Positions 1-9,598 of a stretch of 42,514 nt of DNA are shown piece after piece; positions within the stretch are counted from its first letter, which is position 1; each line of letters begins with the position of its first letter. The notes beneath the pieces were generated by a model that saw only the letters and a program-made list of their open reading frames with translations, was not told the origin of the DNA and searched no databases. The DNA lies in assembly GCA_026985075.1 (NCBI GenBank), contig JALSQX010000029.1, positions 1-42,514 of the forward strand, read 5' to 3'. Source of the DNA: Blastocatellia bacterium. GTDB taxonomy: Bacteria; Acidobacteriota; Blastocatellia; HR10; J050. A program made the position numbers and the translations under genes.

Positions 1-9
1 TCCCCCGGC

Positions 10-1176
10 TCATTCCTCAGATCCGATCCCATACTTCTTACACCACGCCCAGAAGGTGGTGCGACTGACCTTCAAACTCTCGGCCGCTCTCGTCTTATTC
101 CCCCCATAAATCGCCAACCGACGTTGAACCACCCACGCCAAAATCTGATCCAGACTCAGATGATCCCACACCGTCAACTGTTCCCTGCTGAGCACATCCG
201 CGGATGAGAGAACCACATCCTTCAGCACCGGCCGGAAATCGTCCACCTCTAACATTCTCCGTGTGGGGTCGGCGTACACCACAGCGACTTCCAACACATT
301 GAGCAATTGCCGCACATTGCCCGGCCACGGCTGCCGCTCCAAATAACTCACCGCCTCAGCCGAAACCGACACGAGATTCTTCTCGTGCTTGCGATTGTAT
401 ATCGGCAAGAAATAGTCGACCAACGCCCGAATGTCAGCCCGCCGCTGTCTCAGCGGGGGGATCTCAAGCCGAGCCGGGAACCGGAAAAGAAGCGACTCCA
501 GGAAGGTACCCGCCTCGACCATCTCGGAGAGATCCTGATCCGTGGCGGCAATGACCCGCACATCGGCCCGAATCAGTCTCGCCCCGCCCAGCCGATGGAA
601 GGCCTTCTCCTGCAGGACGCGAAGCAACTTGGATTGCTGCGACCGCGGTAAATGGCCGATTTCATCGAGAAAAAGCGTGCCGCCCTGAGCCTGCTCGAAC
701 CGTCCACGATACCGCTCAGTAGCCCCGGTGAACGCCCCCCTCTCATGCCCGAAGAGTTCCGACTCGAACAACGTCTCGGGAAACGCCATCACATTCATGG
801 CGATAAAGGGTCCGGTGGCCCGCGCACTCAACCGGTGCATCTCCCGCGCCAGCAATTCCTTCCCCACGCCCGACTCCCCAATGATGAGCACATCCATTTC
901 GGCTCTCGCCAACTTGGCCGCTTGCCGGAGCACCAGGAGCATCGCTGGATCTTCAACGACGACATGGGGGAATCGCTCTCTGATGTCCGAAGCGGAGCTC
1001 TTCTGCCTCATCATCCTCTCCCCTATCACTACTGTGACCTCGATGTGACCCTCTGTTGGATGGGCAATCAGATCGCACGCGTTCTCTTCACCTTCTTTCT
1101 TTACGGTGACCTTGAGGCGAGGCACCGTGGAAGATACACGAACCCCTCCCGACGACGTTGCCCATTGCTCACCCAT
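10..1176 (-). CDS. sigma-54 dependent transcriptional activator (AAA+ / Fis HTH)
   Basis: This 388-aa protein would bind enhancer DNA and use ATP to remodel sigma-54 RNA polymerase. The AAA+ domain shows Walker A GESGVGKE (residues 100-107), the sigma-54 contact loop GAFTGA (147-152), Walker B GGTLFLDEIG (165-174) and WPGNVRQL near 284. A Fis-type helix-turn-helix ends the protein (about 358-385). The first 54 residues match no sensor domain that I know. The upstream ATG at 1176 has a Shine-Dalgarno-like AGGA directly against it, whereas paired ATGs at 1014 and 1011 follow GGGGAGAGG, so the true protein may begin there and be nearly all AAA+ plus HTH. It stands alone, ends almost at the window edge, and its target is unknown; candidates include the sigma-54 promoter at 13727-13742. 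Family assignment is secure, start is not. Confidence 0.93.
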   Translation of the reverse strand: MGEQWATSSGGVRVSSTVPRLKVTVKKEGEENACDLIAHPTEGHIEVTVVIGERMMRQKSSASDIRERFPHVVVEDPAMLLVLRQAAKLARAEMDVLIIGESGVGKELLAREMHRLSARATGPFIAMNVMAFPETLFESELFGHERGAFTGATERYRGRFEQAQGGTLFLDEIGHLPRSQQSKLLRVLQEKAFHRLGGARLIRADVRVIAATDQDLSEMVEAGTFLESLLFRFPARLEIPPLRQRRADIRALVDYFLPIYNRKHEKNLVSVSAEAVSYLERQPWPGNVRQLLNVLEVAVVYADPTRRMLEVDDFRPVLKDVVLSSADVLSREQLTVWDHLSLDQILAWVVQRRLAIYGGNKTRAAESLKVSRTTFWAWCKKYGIGSEE

Positions 1177-1455
1177 TCCTCACAAATTGGCCACGGTGAC
1201 CCTCCTCAGGCTCAACGAACTACACACGCCATGGGCGAGTTTGGGAGTCCCACCCATCAAATGCGCTAGGCTCATGTTGACTCAGCCGCCACATTAGTAG
1301 ACTCCAACCGGGAGTATAGTCCTGCGGCTAAAGGATGTCAATGCACCGCAAGGTGCCCTGGTGAGGGGAAAGAGGCCGTTCCTTCAGATAGACGGTGCCA
1401 GGCTGAAAGAGATCAGAGACATGCCTGACATGCGTCAGAAGGATGCCCATCTGGA

Positions 1456-1611
1456 ATGGGCGTGAGCCTCATAATGGGCGGCACAGGCGAAGAGGTGAAG
1501 GGATTCGACTCCAAGCTGAAGCATTGAAAACTCGAGTCGATCAAGGCGTTGACCGAAGAGGAATATAAGCGAGAGCGGGTCGCGTCGTGGTGTCTCCCTT
1601 CAACGCCCTAA
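1456..1611 (+). pseudogene. possible remnant of a small SHOCT-like protein
   Basis: The stretch 1177-1859 holds no convincing intact gene. On the plus strand one frame reads MGVSLIMGG... from 1456, meets a TGA at 1525-1527, then continues in the same frame with LESIKALTEEEYKRERVA and stops at 1609. The LTEEEYKRER pattern resembles the C-terminal short SHOCT module found at the end of many bacterial proteins. A single in-frame stop would explain the break. This is a weak call based on about 20 residues; chance is a real alternative. Nothing else, including RNA genes, was recognised in this gap. Confidence 0.22.
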
Positions 1612-1859
1612 CTCAGCCCGACCTGCCAGCACTGTCTCGATGACCGGGTGATCAGCGGCCACAACGTGACTCACTACTCGCCGAACATCCCCGATAGACA
1701 GTATGCGCGCACGACCAGCCGGGCTACTCACCTCCGGAGACATCACCGCCGGAAAATCCGTCAAGGTGTCCCATGACGTCGACGACCATGGGATAATCAC
1801 CCGGCCTTTCGCCGGCTCAATTCGAGCCTGACGTTCTCCCTTCGGTGAAAACTCATCCC

Positions 1860-3905
1860 CTAACCGAAGAGGCCCTGGCCCAGCACCGGCGCAATGACCA
1901 GGCTGACCACCGACATGAGCTTGATGAGGATGTTCATCGATGGACCGGAGGTGTCCTTGAACGGGTCGCCCACCGTGTCGCCAACCACGGCGGCCTTATG
2001 AGCATCGCTGCCCTTGCCACCCAGGTGTCCCTCCTCGATGTACTTCTTGGCATTATCCCAGGCCCCACCGGCATTGGCCATCAACAACGCCAACAGCACG
2101 CCCGTGGTCAACGCGCCAGCCAGCATGCCCCCAAGCGCCTCCTTCCCAAAGATGAAACCCACCAACAAGGGCATGAGGACGGCAAAGACGCCAGGCAAAA
2201 TCATCTCCTTGAGCGCCGCCGTCGCCGAAATGTCCACGCAGCGCGCCGTATCGGGCTTGGCCGTCCCTTCCATCAACCCTTTGATCTCGCGGAACTGCCG
2301 CCGCACCTCTTCTACCATCTTGAACGCCGCCCGCCCCACTGACGACATCGTCGCCGCGGCAATGAAGAAGGGCACGATGCCTCCGATGAACAAGCCCACC
2401 ACCACATGCGCATTCGTCAGATCAATGGCCTCCAACCCCGCCGAACTCCGAAAGGCCGAGAACAGAGCCAACGCCGTCAAGGCCGCCGAACCAATGGCAA
2501 ACCCCTTCCCCACGGCCGCCGTCGTATTCCCCAACGCATCGAGACCGTCGGTGATCTTGCGCGTCTCGGGACCGAGTTGACTCATCTCGGAGATGCCTCC
2601 GGCATTATCGGCGATCGGTCCATAGGCATCAACAGACATCACCAATCCGGTCGTGGCCAACATGCCTACAGCGGCCAGACCGATGCCGTAAAGTCCGGAT
2701 ACGGCATGAGCCACTAACACAGCGGCACAGATCCCCAGCACCGGCAGAATCGTCGATTGCATCCCCACGGCCAATCCGGTGATGATATTGGTCGCCGATC
2801 CGGTGATCGAAGCTTGGGCAATGCGCAGGATGGGCTTGCTCGCCGTGTAATAGTAGGTGATGTAGCCAATGAGTAACCCGGCTGCCGAACCGCCCAGCAG
2901 GGCCCAGAACGGTCCATAAGGAACCGGTCCCCCAGGATACCCCAGCCCCATGGCGGCGATGGCCACAAACGAACCGGCGAGCATGAGAATCGTCGCCAGC
3001 ACCGTCGCCGCATTGAGAACGGCCGCCGGATTCATGTTCTTGAACAGGCGCACAGCCAGTACACTCAAGAGAGAACTGGCCGTGCCAATGGTCACTACGA
3101 CCAGGGGCAAGGCCATCCAGGCCAGACGACCATCGGCCAGCTCGGTCGACGTGGCCGCGATGGCGATCGTTGCCACGATCGAGCCCACATATGATTCGAA
3201 TAAGTCCGCTCCCATGCCCGCCACATCACCGACGTTATCCCCGACGTTATCGGCGATGGTGGCCGGATTGCGGGGATCATCCTCGGGGATGCCCGCCTCG
3301 ACCTTGCCCACCAGATCAGCGCCGACGTCGGCCGTCTTGGTGTAAATGCCACCACCGACGCGAGCGAACAAGGCGATGGAACTCGCTCCCATGGCGAAGC
3401 CATTGATGACGGCAGAAGCATCCGGCGGAGAAAGCTGTAGCCACTGCGTGTATACGTAAAGTAACACGCCGACACCCACCAATCCCAGACTGGCCACCGA
3501 CATGCCCATGACAGCGCCTCCACTGAAGGCTACTCGGAGCGCCTCATTTTGTCCGTGACTGCGCGCCGCTTCGGCCGTCCGGACGTTGGCCCGCGTCGCC
3601 GCATTCATCCCGAAGAATCCCGCTAACATGGAGCAGGTAGCGCCCAATACGAATGATAGGGCCGTCAAATGCCCGCGCGGCAAGCCGAAGAAAATGGCCG
3701 CGGCGACGACGATGATGAAGATGAGCAAGATGGAATATTCCCGCCGCAAGAAGACCATCGCGCCTTCATGGATGGCGCCGGAGATCTCCACCATCACGCC
3801 ATCGCCGGCCGGTTGGCGAAGCACTTGCAGGTAGGTCAACGCCGCAAACCCCAACCCAATCACTCCCAGAATGGGAGCGACGATCATCAACGTGGTCGAA
3901 TCCAT
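1860..3905 (-). CDS. hppA: membrane-bound ion-translocating pyrophosphatase, K+-dependent type
   Basis: Integral membrane enzyme that hydrolyses pyrophosphate and pumps H+ or Na+ out of the cytoplasm. The 681-aa length and about 16 hydrophobic segments fit the family. The catalytic block is complete: [18 protein letters not shown] (184-201), [19 protein letters not shown] (209-227) and a second DNAGG motif near 433. The segment [10 protein letters not shown] (459-468) carries Ala where K+-independent enzymes carry Lys, placing it in the K+-dependent class; the pumped ion cannot be read with confidence. The start at 3905 follows GAGGGAATAAGCC, a good ribosome site. It is preceded by MazG on the same strand, 164 nt away with a likely promoter between, so it is probably its own transcription unit. 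A pyrophosphate economy would fit an energy-limited anaerobic lifestyle. Confidence 0.97.
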   Translation of the reverse strand: MDSTTLMIVAPILGVIGLGFAALTYLQVLRQPAGDGVMVEISGAIHEGAMVFLRREYSILLIFIIVVAAAIFFGLPRGHLTALSFVLGATCSMLAGFFGMNAATRANVRTAEAARSHGQNEALRVAFSGGAVMGMSVASLGLVGVGVLLYVYTQWLQLSPPDASAVINGFAMGASSIALFARVGGGIYTKTADVGADLVGKVEAGIPEDDPRNPATIADNVGDNVGDVAGMGADLFESYVGSIVATIAIAATSTELADGRLAWMALPLVVVTIGTASSLLSVLAVRLFKNMNPAAVLNAATVLATILMLAGSFVAIAAMGLGYPGGPVPYGPFWALLGGSAAGLLIGYITYYYTASKPILRIAQASITGSATNIITGLAVGMQSTILPVLGICAAVLVAHAVSGLYGIGLAAVGMLATTGLVMSVDAYGPIADNAGGISEMSQLGPETRKITDGLDALGNTTAAVGKGFAIGSAALTALALFSAFRSSAGLEAIDLTNAHVVVGLFIGGIVPFFIAAATMSSVGRAAFKMVEEVRRQFREIKGLMEGTAKPDTARCVDISATAALKEMILPGVFAVLMPLLVGFIFGKEALGGMLAGALTTGVLLALLMANAGGAWDNAKKYIEEGHLGGKGSDAHKAAVVGDTVGDPFKDTSGPSMNILIKLMSVVSLVIAPVLGQGLFG

Positions 3906-3948
3906 GGCTTATTCCCTCGATATCTTTAGTTTGATATGGAAAGGCACA

Positions 3949-3977
3949 CTTATAGCACAAGCGTCGACCGTCAGCAA
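3949..3977 (-). promoter_or_regulatory. putative sigma-70 promoter of hppA
   Basis: On the minus strand TTGCTG and TATAAG are separated by 17 nt. The -10 box is one base from consensus and the -35 box matches three of six. It lies 44 nt upstream of the hppA start codon. Seen by eye only. Confidence 0.4.
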
Positions 3978-4069
3978 GACTCTCCAATAAAGCCGGTGCG
4001 TCAACCGGAACTCGAGCGTCAAGACTCGGCGAACCGAGACCTCCTTGCGGAGAGAGGAGGTCGGATGAG

Positions 4070-4888
4070 TCACTCGTCCTGGTCAGAGGATGGCCTCTCG
4101 CCGCGCTTGGCCTCCTCCCAGAGCGCATCCATCTCAGCTAACGTCGCCTCCTCGAGCGTGCGCCCGCGTTTATGGAGCTCGACCTCGATATGGCGAAATC
4201 GCCGTTTGAACTTTCGATTGGCGGCGCGCAGGGCCAATTCTGGATCAATATCGAGCAACCGGGCCAGATTGGCGACGGCGAACAAGAGATCGCCGATCTC
4301 CTCTTTGATCTTTTCTTTCTCGGCCAGGCGCGCTTCGATGATGCTTTTCAACTCCCGCAACTCTTCTTCGATTTTATCCATCACCTGGACGGGACCGTCC
4401 CAATCGAAGCCCACTCGTCCGGCGCGTGCGGTGAGCTGATAGGTCTCGATGAGAGCGGGAATTTTGGTCGATACACCTTCCAACAACGAAGGGGGCTCCT
4501 CGGGCGATGCTTCGGCCCGCTCGGCGGCCTTGATCGCTTCCCAGTTCTGCAACACCTCAGCCGATGTCGAGGCTTTGGCGTCACCAAACACGTGCGGATG
4601 GCGCCGGACCATCTTGTGATAAATGTGACTGATGACGTCGGCGATAGTGAAGTCGCCGCGCTCGCTGGCCATTTGCGCATAGAAGACGATGTGAAAGAGC
4701 AGATCGCCGAGCTCGTGGCAGAGCGCGCGAGGATCTCCCTTCTCGATGGCCTCCAGAACCTCATAGGCTTCCTCAATCGTCATGGGACCGACCGTCTCAT
4801 ATGTCTGCTCCCGATCCCAAGGACATCCATCCGGGCCACGAAGCCTGGCCGCCAATTGAACCAATGACTCGAATGTGATGTCGGACAT
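4070..4888 (-). CDS. mazG: MazG nucleoside triphosphate pyrophosphohydrolase
   Basis: Cytoplasmic enzyme that hydrolyses nucleoside triphosphates to monophosphate and pyrophosphate, cleaning damaged nucleotides or tuning stress levels. The 272-aa protein has two MazG domains, the usual layout of the long form. The N-terminal one shows GCPWDREQT (21-29), EEAYEVLEAIE (39-49) and ELGDLLFHIVFYAQMA (59-74). The C-terminal one shows EEELRELKS and EEIGDLLFAVANLARLL with the expected Glu/Asp metal ligands. The start at 4888 (MSDITF) is preferred to an in-frame ATG 39 nt further up because homologous proteins begin shortly before this point. Its product pyrophosphate is the substrate of the downstream pyrophosphatase, a plausible but unproven link. 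Confidence 0.95.
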   Translation of the reverse strand: MSDITFESLVQLAARLRGPDGCPWDREQTYETVGPMTIEEAYEVLEAIEKGDPRALCHELGDLLFHIVFYAQMASERGDFTIADVISHIYHKMVRRHPHVFGDAKASTSAEVLQNWEAIKAAERAEASPEEPPSLLEGVSTKIPALIETYQLTARAGRVGFDWDGPVQVMDKIEEELRELKSIIEARLAEKEKIKEEIGDLLFAVANLARLLDIDPELALRAANRKFKRRFRHIEVELHKRGRTLEEATLAEMDALWEEAKRGERPSSDQDE

Positions 4889-5461
4889 AAGGCATCGATT
4901 ATACGCAGGCGGATGGAAGGGCAGCAAGCGGGAGGGCGAGCCGGGGTCGGTCGGCGAGGAACAGCTCCGGAGTGCACATTCAAATTCCCTTCATCGCAAG
5001 GAGCGTGTTCGAGCTCTTATTGGCTCATGTGAGCACAATGCGGCTCGGATTCCCGCTGGTAACTCGCTAAATGAGGTAAACATCTCCTTGGAGAATCACA
5101 TAGACGTGGCGATTCCAATGACGGGTCCCCCAGCGTTCACATGCTGGCGAACAGATGATACTCACAGTGGACTTAACTTGCTTGAATTTGCCATGTAGAG
5201 GAAACGGCGGCCGGCGACGACCATCCCGTACACGACTGTCCGCTCCCATATATTCCTCAACGCATTTCCCCTTGTGTCTCTGCCTGGCAGAATGGTGATA
5301 CGCAGCAGCAATCATGAATGAAAGGGTGGAGTGGGAGGTGAGCCATTCGGCGAGACGCTCTTGGAGGTGCAAACCTCTACTATGCATAGATCCCTCACTC
5401 GACTCTCACGGCCGGTGATGCCGTTATCCACGAAGGTCAATTTTGGTGGAAAACGGCCGCG
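4889..5461. other. 573-bp stretch without a supported gene
   Basis: Open frames here (for example minus strand 5067-5387) lack recognisable domains, have unusual composition for the neighbourhood and no clear ribosome site. No RNA gene or strong repeat was recognised. Confidence 0.4.
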
Positions 5462-6130
5462 TCACTCTTTCACACACCTACCCGAGGTCATGGGTAGTAC
5501 ACAATTGCAGCACGCGTAGTAACCCTCCCTGCAATCCACTTCGCACGCCGACGAGACGGGCTCAAAGCCGCAATCTATGCTGCAACCACTCGCCCCTCTC
5601 CCGCCCGCTTGACAGGTCCCTAGGGGTACATCCACACCGGACCCAATAGCAGCGATACCGAGCCCTTCCGTCGAGACCTCCTCGATATCCACTCCGAAGT
5701 CACGACGATGATGAATGAGTTCGATCCCCTTGCTCAGACGAATCGCAGCCCGCGACGCCCGTTCGGAACCTGCTCCCACCGACAGATCCAGAAGAACACC
5801 ACCATCAGGCGACGTCACAACTAATCGGCCACGTTGATGGCGGATATGGGCGGAATTCATCCTGATCCACAGTCCCGCGTACTCATCGGATTTCACCTCT
5901 GGAGTGAACAAAAACAGGTCGTCAGCAGACCCATCAGGAGGAGCATCTGCCTTTTTCCTGTCGATGACGACGGCGATTCTTCCATATGCGTCCGTCTTAA
6001 TGAGCGTTTCACCGGTCAGGACCACCTCATCGAAACGACGTAAGCGACCGCCAGAAAGGGCATCAGAAGGTGGCCCCGCGAGCGGGAGAACGATCACCAT
6101 CAGGAAGAAAGCGAAAAATGTGCGCCTCAT
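5462..6130 (-). CDS. secreted Cys-rich hypothetical protein
   Basis: I do not recognise the family. The 222-aa product starts with a clear signal peptide (MRRTFFAFFLMVIVLPLAGP) and should be exported. The middle looks beta-rich and contains phrases such as DAYGRIAVVIDRKKADAP and RGRLVVTSPDGGVLLDL. The last 55 residues hold ten cysteines in short clusters (CSIDCGF, CEVDC, CCNC), suggesting a disulfide-bonded or metal-binding knob. The start at 6130 follows AAGGGGGGATCGAGTC, a usable ribosome site. It lies in a decaying accessory region next to a duplicated 310-bp segment that begins 66 nt upstream of its start codon. Confidence 0.72.
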   Translation of the reverse strand: MRRTFFAFFLMVIVLPLAGPPSDALSGGRLRRFDEVVLTGETLIKTDAYGRIAVVIDRKKADAPPDGSADDLFLFTPEVKSDEYAGLWIRMNSAHIRHQRGRLVVTSPDGGVLLDLSVGAGSERASRAAIRLSKGIELIHHRRDFGVDIEEVSTEGLGIAAIGSGVDVPLGTCQAGGRGASGCSIDCGFEPVSSACEVDCREGYYACCNCVLPMTSGRCVKE

Positions 6131-6195
6131 GACTCGATCCCCCCCTTCCTCACACGATCACTCAACCTGCTTTTACATTTCCATCATACGGAAAT

Positions 6196-6505
6196 CCTTG
6201 TTCGAGTTCAACGATCCAAATTTCCCCAAAGGTGGCCAAACATCCCACAATGTCACATGATTTCGCATACCATTTCATCGCCATTCGCCGCGATGCCCGC
6301 ACCCACCGACCAACGACCGTGCGCTGACGGACCGGATTCCCCGCTTCGGTAGATTCTCAATCGCCGCCTGCCTCGCCGGTCAGTCCACCCTCTCTGCCCC
6401 CCCCGGATTCCGCCCCAGGACCGCGCGGAATGAGCAAACAGCGACTGCAGAGCATCACCCGACCGCTCGGTAACTCCTGATAGGCCACCCACTCATTCTT
6501 CACCC
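6196..6505. repeat. 310-bp dispersed repeat, copy 1
   Basis: This segment recurs at 10253-10559 in the same orientation with about ten differences by eye, including a C8 tract here against C6 there. It covers the 3' half of the small zinc-ribbon/HTH gene and its downstream flank. In both places it sits just upstream of a minus-strand secreted-protein gene. No terminal inverted repeats or transposase were seen. Confidence 0.9.
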
Positions 6506-6608
6506 AAATGGAGAGCGTCTTCCGATTCCTCCCTATGCGCCGCGCGGCTTCCCGAATGGAGACATGTTCGGTCTTTTGCCGACAACGATGACAGAAATAT
6601 TCCGGCAT
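6357..6608 (-). CDS. small zinc-ribbon / helix-turn-helix protein
   Basis: The 83-aa protein begins MPEYFCHRCRQKTEHV with a CxxC pair, continues with IREAARRIGRNRKTLSIWVK, which resembles a MerR/excisionase-type DNA-binding helix-turn-helix, and has a second CxxC in LCSRCLLIPRG. Two CxxC knuckles flanking a helix-turn-helix suggest a zinc-stabilised DNA-binding protein of about one domain. The Gly-rich tail (ESGGGREGGLTGEAGGD) follows a C8 homopolymer; in the second copy the tract is C6, which shifts the frame. The start at 6608 is chosen because the Cys motif begins immediately after it. A related truncated copy lies at 10253-10559. Target unknown. Confidence 0.6.
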   Translation of the reverse strand: MPEYFCHRCRQKTEHVSIREAARRIGRNRKTLSIWVKNEWVAYQELPSGRVMLCSRCLLIPRGPGAESGGGREGGLTGEAGGD

Positions 6609-7533
6609 AGTCCCTCCCCGTTCGCACATTCAACCCCATCGCAGGTGAGTTCCGCTACGCTCGCGCCCCGTACAAGACTCGCACCTCGGGCAGAACGCTC
6701 ACGACCCACCTCGTAGAAAAGCTCACACGGTCAACTCATTGCTGACATCAACCTTCCATCACACTCCTGCTATGAACCCCGAACCAATATATCACACGCC
6801 TGGGAAATCGCTCAACATCACCAAGTCAATGATGACCAGTGAGTATCCATGGCCCGTCAGAGCGCTATGTGCATCGCGCGGGATTGACGATGAGCACTTC
6901 ACGCCCCTTGTTGAAGGAATTGCTGATGATTGCAGAGGCAATAGGAGAGTGACGAGCACGGCCTCGACGCGCGACAGGATGAACTGAGCCTTCGACCAGA
7001 ATGGGTGCAGACCATAGTCAGGTCTCCGTTCCGCCGGAGGCTCCGCCGTTCACCCGGCAAGGAAGCGGTATGCTCCTCGGATCCGGACGCGTAACAATCC
7101 CCGGAGACCCGCTCCGGAGCTTTCTCTCCATGCGCCAATTTCCCGATCACTAGCTGATGAACGTCAAGAACTCTGGAGACCAGCTCCAGGGCCCGCGTTC
7201 AGACGCCTCTTCAATTTTAAACTCCCACTCTTTCATGAACTTGTTTTCATCTTCCCTTTGCACGATTGAAAGCCCTATCGATGAGGGTCGTTTTTTTCAT
7301 CGACGATCCTGTAAAATTATGATAACCTCCTCCCTGCCATCACCATCCACATCTTCCTGAAAGATAGCCTTTTTCGCTCATGACCGAACTCCGCGATTTC
7401 CGCGCTATGCGGAAGGACCTGAAGAAGCGTGTCCTGAGGCATGGAATAGGCTCGCAACAAAAATAAAGACAAGAACCCGAAGGCTGCTCGCTTGAGTTTT
7501 TCCCACATAGCTTTCCCCAAAATTGTTTGATCC
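6609..7533. other. 925-bp stretch without a supported gene; hairpin repeats
   Basis: No open frame here has a domain, a ribosome site or the codon pattern of the neighbours. It contains two short hairpins of a dispersed family (7101-7118 and 7173-7189). The 3' part (7190-7533) is more AT-rich than the surroundings. It separates the zinc-ribbon gene from the 3' end of the broken secreted-protein gene. Confidence 0.4.
7099..7190. repeat. two copies of a GGAGACC hairpin repeat
   Basis: CCGGAGACCCGCTCCGG at 7101-7117 and CTGGAGACCAGCTCCAG at 7173-7189 share the plan YGGAG-ACC-N-GCTCC, each able to fold into a short stem. A third relative lies at 10613-10636. They look like small extragenic palindromes. 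Confidence 0.5.
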
Positions 7534-8652
7534 TCAGTTAAACCTCCAGAACACGGTCGTGCGCCCAGTTCCCGCATTACAATCGAAGGGTAAGTTTAAA
7601 GCTTGGAATAATCCATCTGAGAGACACATGCTTGTAGTCGTATTTGGTGAGGAAACATTCCCGGTATTCCAATATGGATTATTCGACTGAGATCCTCTAT
7701 CCTCGAATCTTGCTACCTTACTTTTTCCAGTGTTGGTAACCACTCGAACATTTATCGCTCTGCAAGTTAGGGGGGCGGGCAATGCCACAAAAGCTTCCAA
7801 AGAACTTGTGTCACTACAGGACCTCTGCGGATTGTTCGGAGCGCGATTCGGGAAGCCATCCGATGTGCAGAAGGTTTGATAAAAGTAAGAACCAAACCTT
7901 CTACGATCACTTGGCGGCAAATTGCAGGGAACTCCTGGATTCAAGCAACATTCAAGATCAGCTCTCACCCGAAACCACACATTGATCTTTTGCGTTGATT
8001 GTATATTCGCGGCATCATCTCTCACCGTGAGGTCCCTCGTGGCCGACGTCCCCGCCACTGTCTTCAGGGTGACGTTGAAACTATGCACGCCGTTGTCACT
8101 GGAAGTGTATGTATAGTTACTGGGCAATACGGCTTTCGCATCTCCGGAACTGAACCTCACCGTCCCCCGGTACTCCGTGAATGTCTGCCCAAAATTGTCT
8201 ATCGCCCTCACGCGAATCGTCCCTGGCTGCCCCGAAACCAAACTGTTGGTCTGCCCCGGCACCGGCCTCGACGTCACCGTAATTTCGAAACGTTCTAAGG
8301 TCTTCACCTCCACCTCCAGCGAGGCCGAGAAGGTGGTGGGGATGCTCTGACAAATCTCACACCCACCCGGCGAGCGGAGCCCCAGCCCACCCCCATCATC
8401 TCCCCTCTCCTCCCCCACCCCTATGAACCCCACCACCCCACAATAGGCCTCACACACCTGCTCCACCCCATCATACTCGACAATGATCTCACACTGACCC
8501 GGCCCCACCAACGTCACTCGCCCCTTGCTGAACGGAGTATTACTCACCGTCGCCACCGCCGAATTCGTGCTCCTAGTAGTATACCCCACTGCTGGTCGTA
8601 ATGTCCCGATCCCGCAAAAACTCCCCCGTACAACATGACATCCGCTTCTCAT
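7534..8652 (-). CDS. C-terminal fragment of broken secreted protein (Ig-like, Cys-rich)
   Basis: This piece supplies the C-terminus, about 355 aa after the frameshift near 8573-8600. The first part (SNTPFSKGRVTLVGPGQCEIIV) looks like a bacterial Ig-like fold; then LERFEITVTSRPVPGQ to LTVRDDAAN resembles a filamin or invasin-type beta domain with the signature VRFSSGDAKAVLP. The tail is Cys-rich (ECCLNPGVPC, YQTFCTSDGF, MCLSDGLF, FDCNAG), suggesting an extracellular disulfide-bonded end. The first 20 residues written from 8652 are out of the ancestral frame. Whether it is translated on its own is doubtful. Family not recognised. Confidence 0.6.
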   Translation of the reverse strand: MRSGCHVVRGSFCGIGTLRPAVGYTTRSTNSAVATVSNTPFSKGRVTLVGPGQCEIIVEYDGVEQVCEAYCGVVGFIGVGEERGDDGGGLGLRSPGGCEICQSIPTTFSASLEVEVKTLERFEITVTSRPVPGQTNSLVSGQPGTIRVRAIDNFGQTFTEYRGTVRFSSGDAKAVLPSNYTYTSSDNGVHSFNVTLKTVAGTSATRDLTVRDDAANIQSTQKINVWFRVRADLECCLNPGVPCNLPPSDRRRFGSYFYQTFCTSDGFPNRAPNNPQRSCSDTSSLEAFVALPAPLTCRAINVRVVTNTGKSKVARFEDRGSQSNNPYWNTGNVSSPNTTTSMCLSDGLFQALNLPFDCNAGTGRTTVFWRFN

Positions 8653-9598
8653 ACACCGTCACCTGCCTCGTCTCCCCCACCACGCCGACCAACGACGGCT
8701 TCGGCCAGGGATCACAAACATCCCCGCTCACAAACCCAATGCAGCTTGTCGCCTCTGGCTCCGCCCCACAACTGTAACTGCTGCTGACCCCTTCCCCCGA
8801 ATGATACACAATCGCCCGCCCCACCACACGCCCCAACCCGCCTTCCCCTCCCCACTCCACCTGCCCCCGCTCTACCCACTGCGGCAACACCTGCCCGTTG
8901 ATGTCTTCCATCAACCGCTCCTTCAACTCCTGCAGGTCAATCGTCACCGTCTGTCCCGGCGCTAACTCCCGCTCCCCCAGCTCATACACACCCCCCTCAT
9001 AGATCAGTCGCATCCAGTACCGACTCTCTTCCCGTCGCGCGTTCTTCAACACCACAATGGTCCGATTCCCTCCATCCAGCCGAAATGGATAGTTGAATAC
9101 GTTGCTGGCCAAATCCACCGGATCCACCATCGGCATATCGAACACATGATCCCCGCTGGCATCCACGCTGGTCAACTGCGCCACCAACTCCCCCGGCGCC
9201 CCATCATGCTCGATCTCCAGCCCCGCCGCGTGAATTCGTTCCGGGATCTCTACCACTGACTCCAGCGACGCTCTCAGGTTGATCCGCCGCACCTCCTGTG
9301 GCTCCAGCGTGAAGGGAGGCACTTTCGCCCGACTGGCCATCCCCGCATTGGCCCGGCGGCTATACCTCACCGTAATCTTCACCGGCAGCGGACGATCGGT
9401 AGTATTCCGCAGCAGCAACCAGGGAGTGAAGCTGATTCCCGCAGGCAGCCCCGGCAGCGCCTCCGTCTGTCCCATGAACAGTTGTGCTCCCTGCAACGTC
9501 TCCGTCTGCGACATTCGTGGGTCAAAAAATAGAAGAGAAGCCCCGGGCGGGATCCACCACAAACCCACGGGCCAGCAAGCTCCCCGGTTCTCCCTCAT
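8573..9598 (-). CDS. third fragment of broken secreted protein
   Basis: True homology begins at about FDPRMSQTETLQGAQ; an internal ATG at 9514 could start it. The sequence has an Ig-like or adhesin-type beta pattern: FTPWLLLRNTTDRPLPVKIT, VPPFTLEPQEVRRINL and ELAPGQTVTIDLQELKER. The same plan, a line about values or tropes with neutral beta strands and a phrase on position-independent prefactors, also occurs in the two fragments upstream, so the protein is built of diverged repeats. The end contains a Cys-bearing segment (SYSCGAEPEATSCIGF, SCCTGEF). It stops at TAG 8573-8575 close to where the next frame takes over. Confidence 0.6.
   Translation of the reverse strand: MRENRGACWPVGLWWIPPGASLLFFDPRMSQTETLQGAQLFMGQTEALPGLPAGISFTPWLLLRNTTDRPLPVKITVRYSRRANAGMASRAKVPPFTLEPQEVRRINLRASLESVVEIPERIHAAGLEIEHDGAPGELVAQLTSVDASGDHVFDMPMVDPVDLASNVFNYPFRLDGGNRTIVVLKNARREESRYWMRLIYEGGVYELGERELAPGQTVTIDLQELKERLMEDINGQVLPQWVERGQVEWGGEGGLGRVVGRAIVYHSGEGVSSSYSCGAEPEATSCIGFVSGDVCDPWPKPSLVGVVGETRQVTVYEKRMSCCTGEFLRDRDITTSSGVYY

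Noticed and set aside
1600-1800. 66-aa minus-strand frame after hppA
   Set aside because: No domain, weak start, low complexity compared with neighbours.
1801-1815. CCGGC/GCCGG hairpin after hppA as a terminator
   Set aside because: Only five base pairs and no T run follows in the direction of hppA.
5067-5387. 106-aa minus-strand frame
   Set aside because: Composition unlike neighbouring proteins, no ribosome site, no recognisable motif.
6196-6230. TTCGAGTTC as a tRNA T-loop
   Set aside because: No acceptor stem, D arm or anticodon arm can be drawn around it; no tRNA was found in the window.
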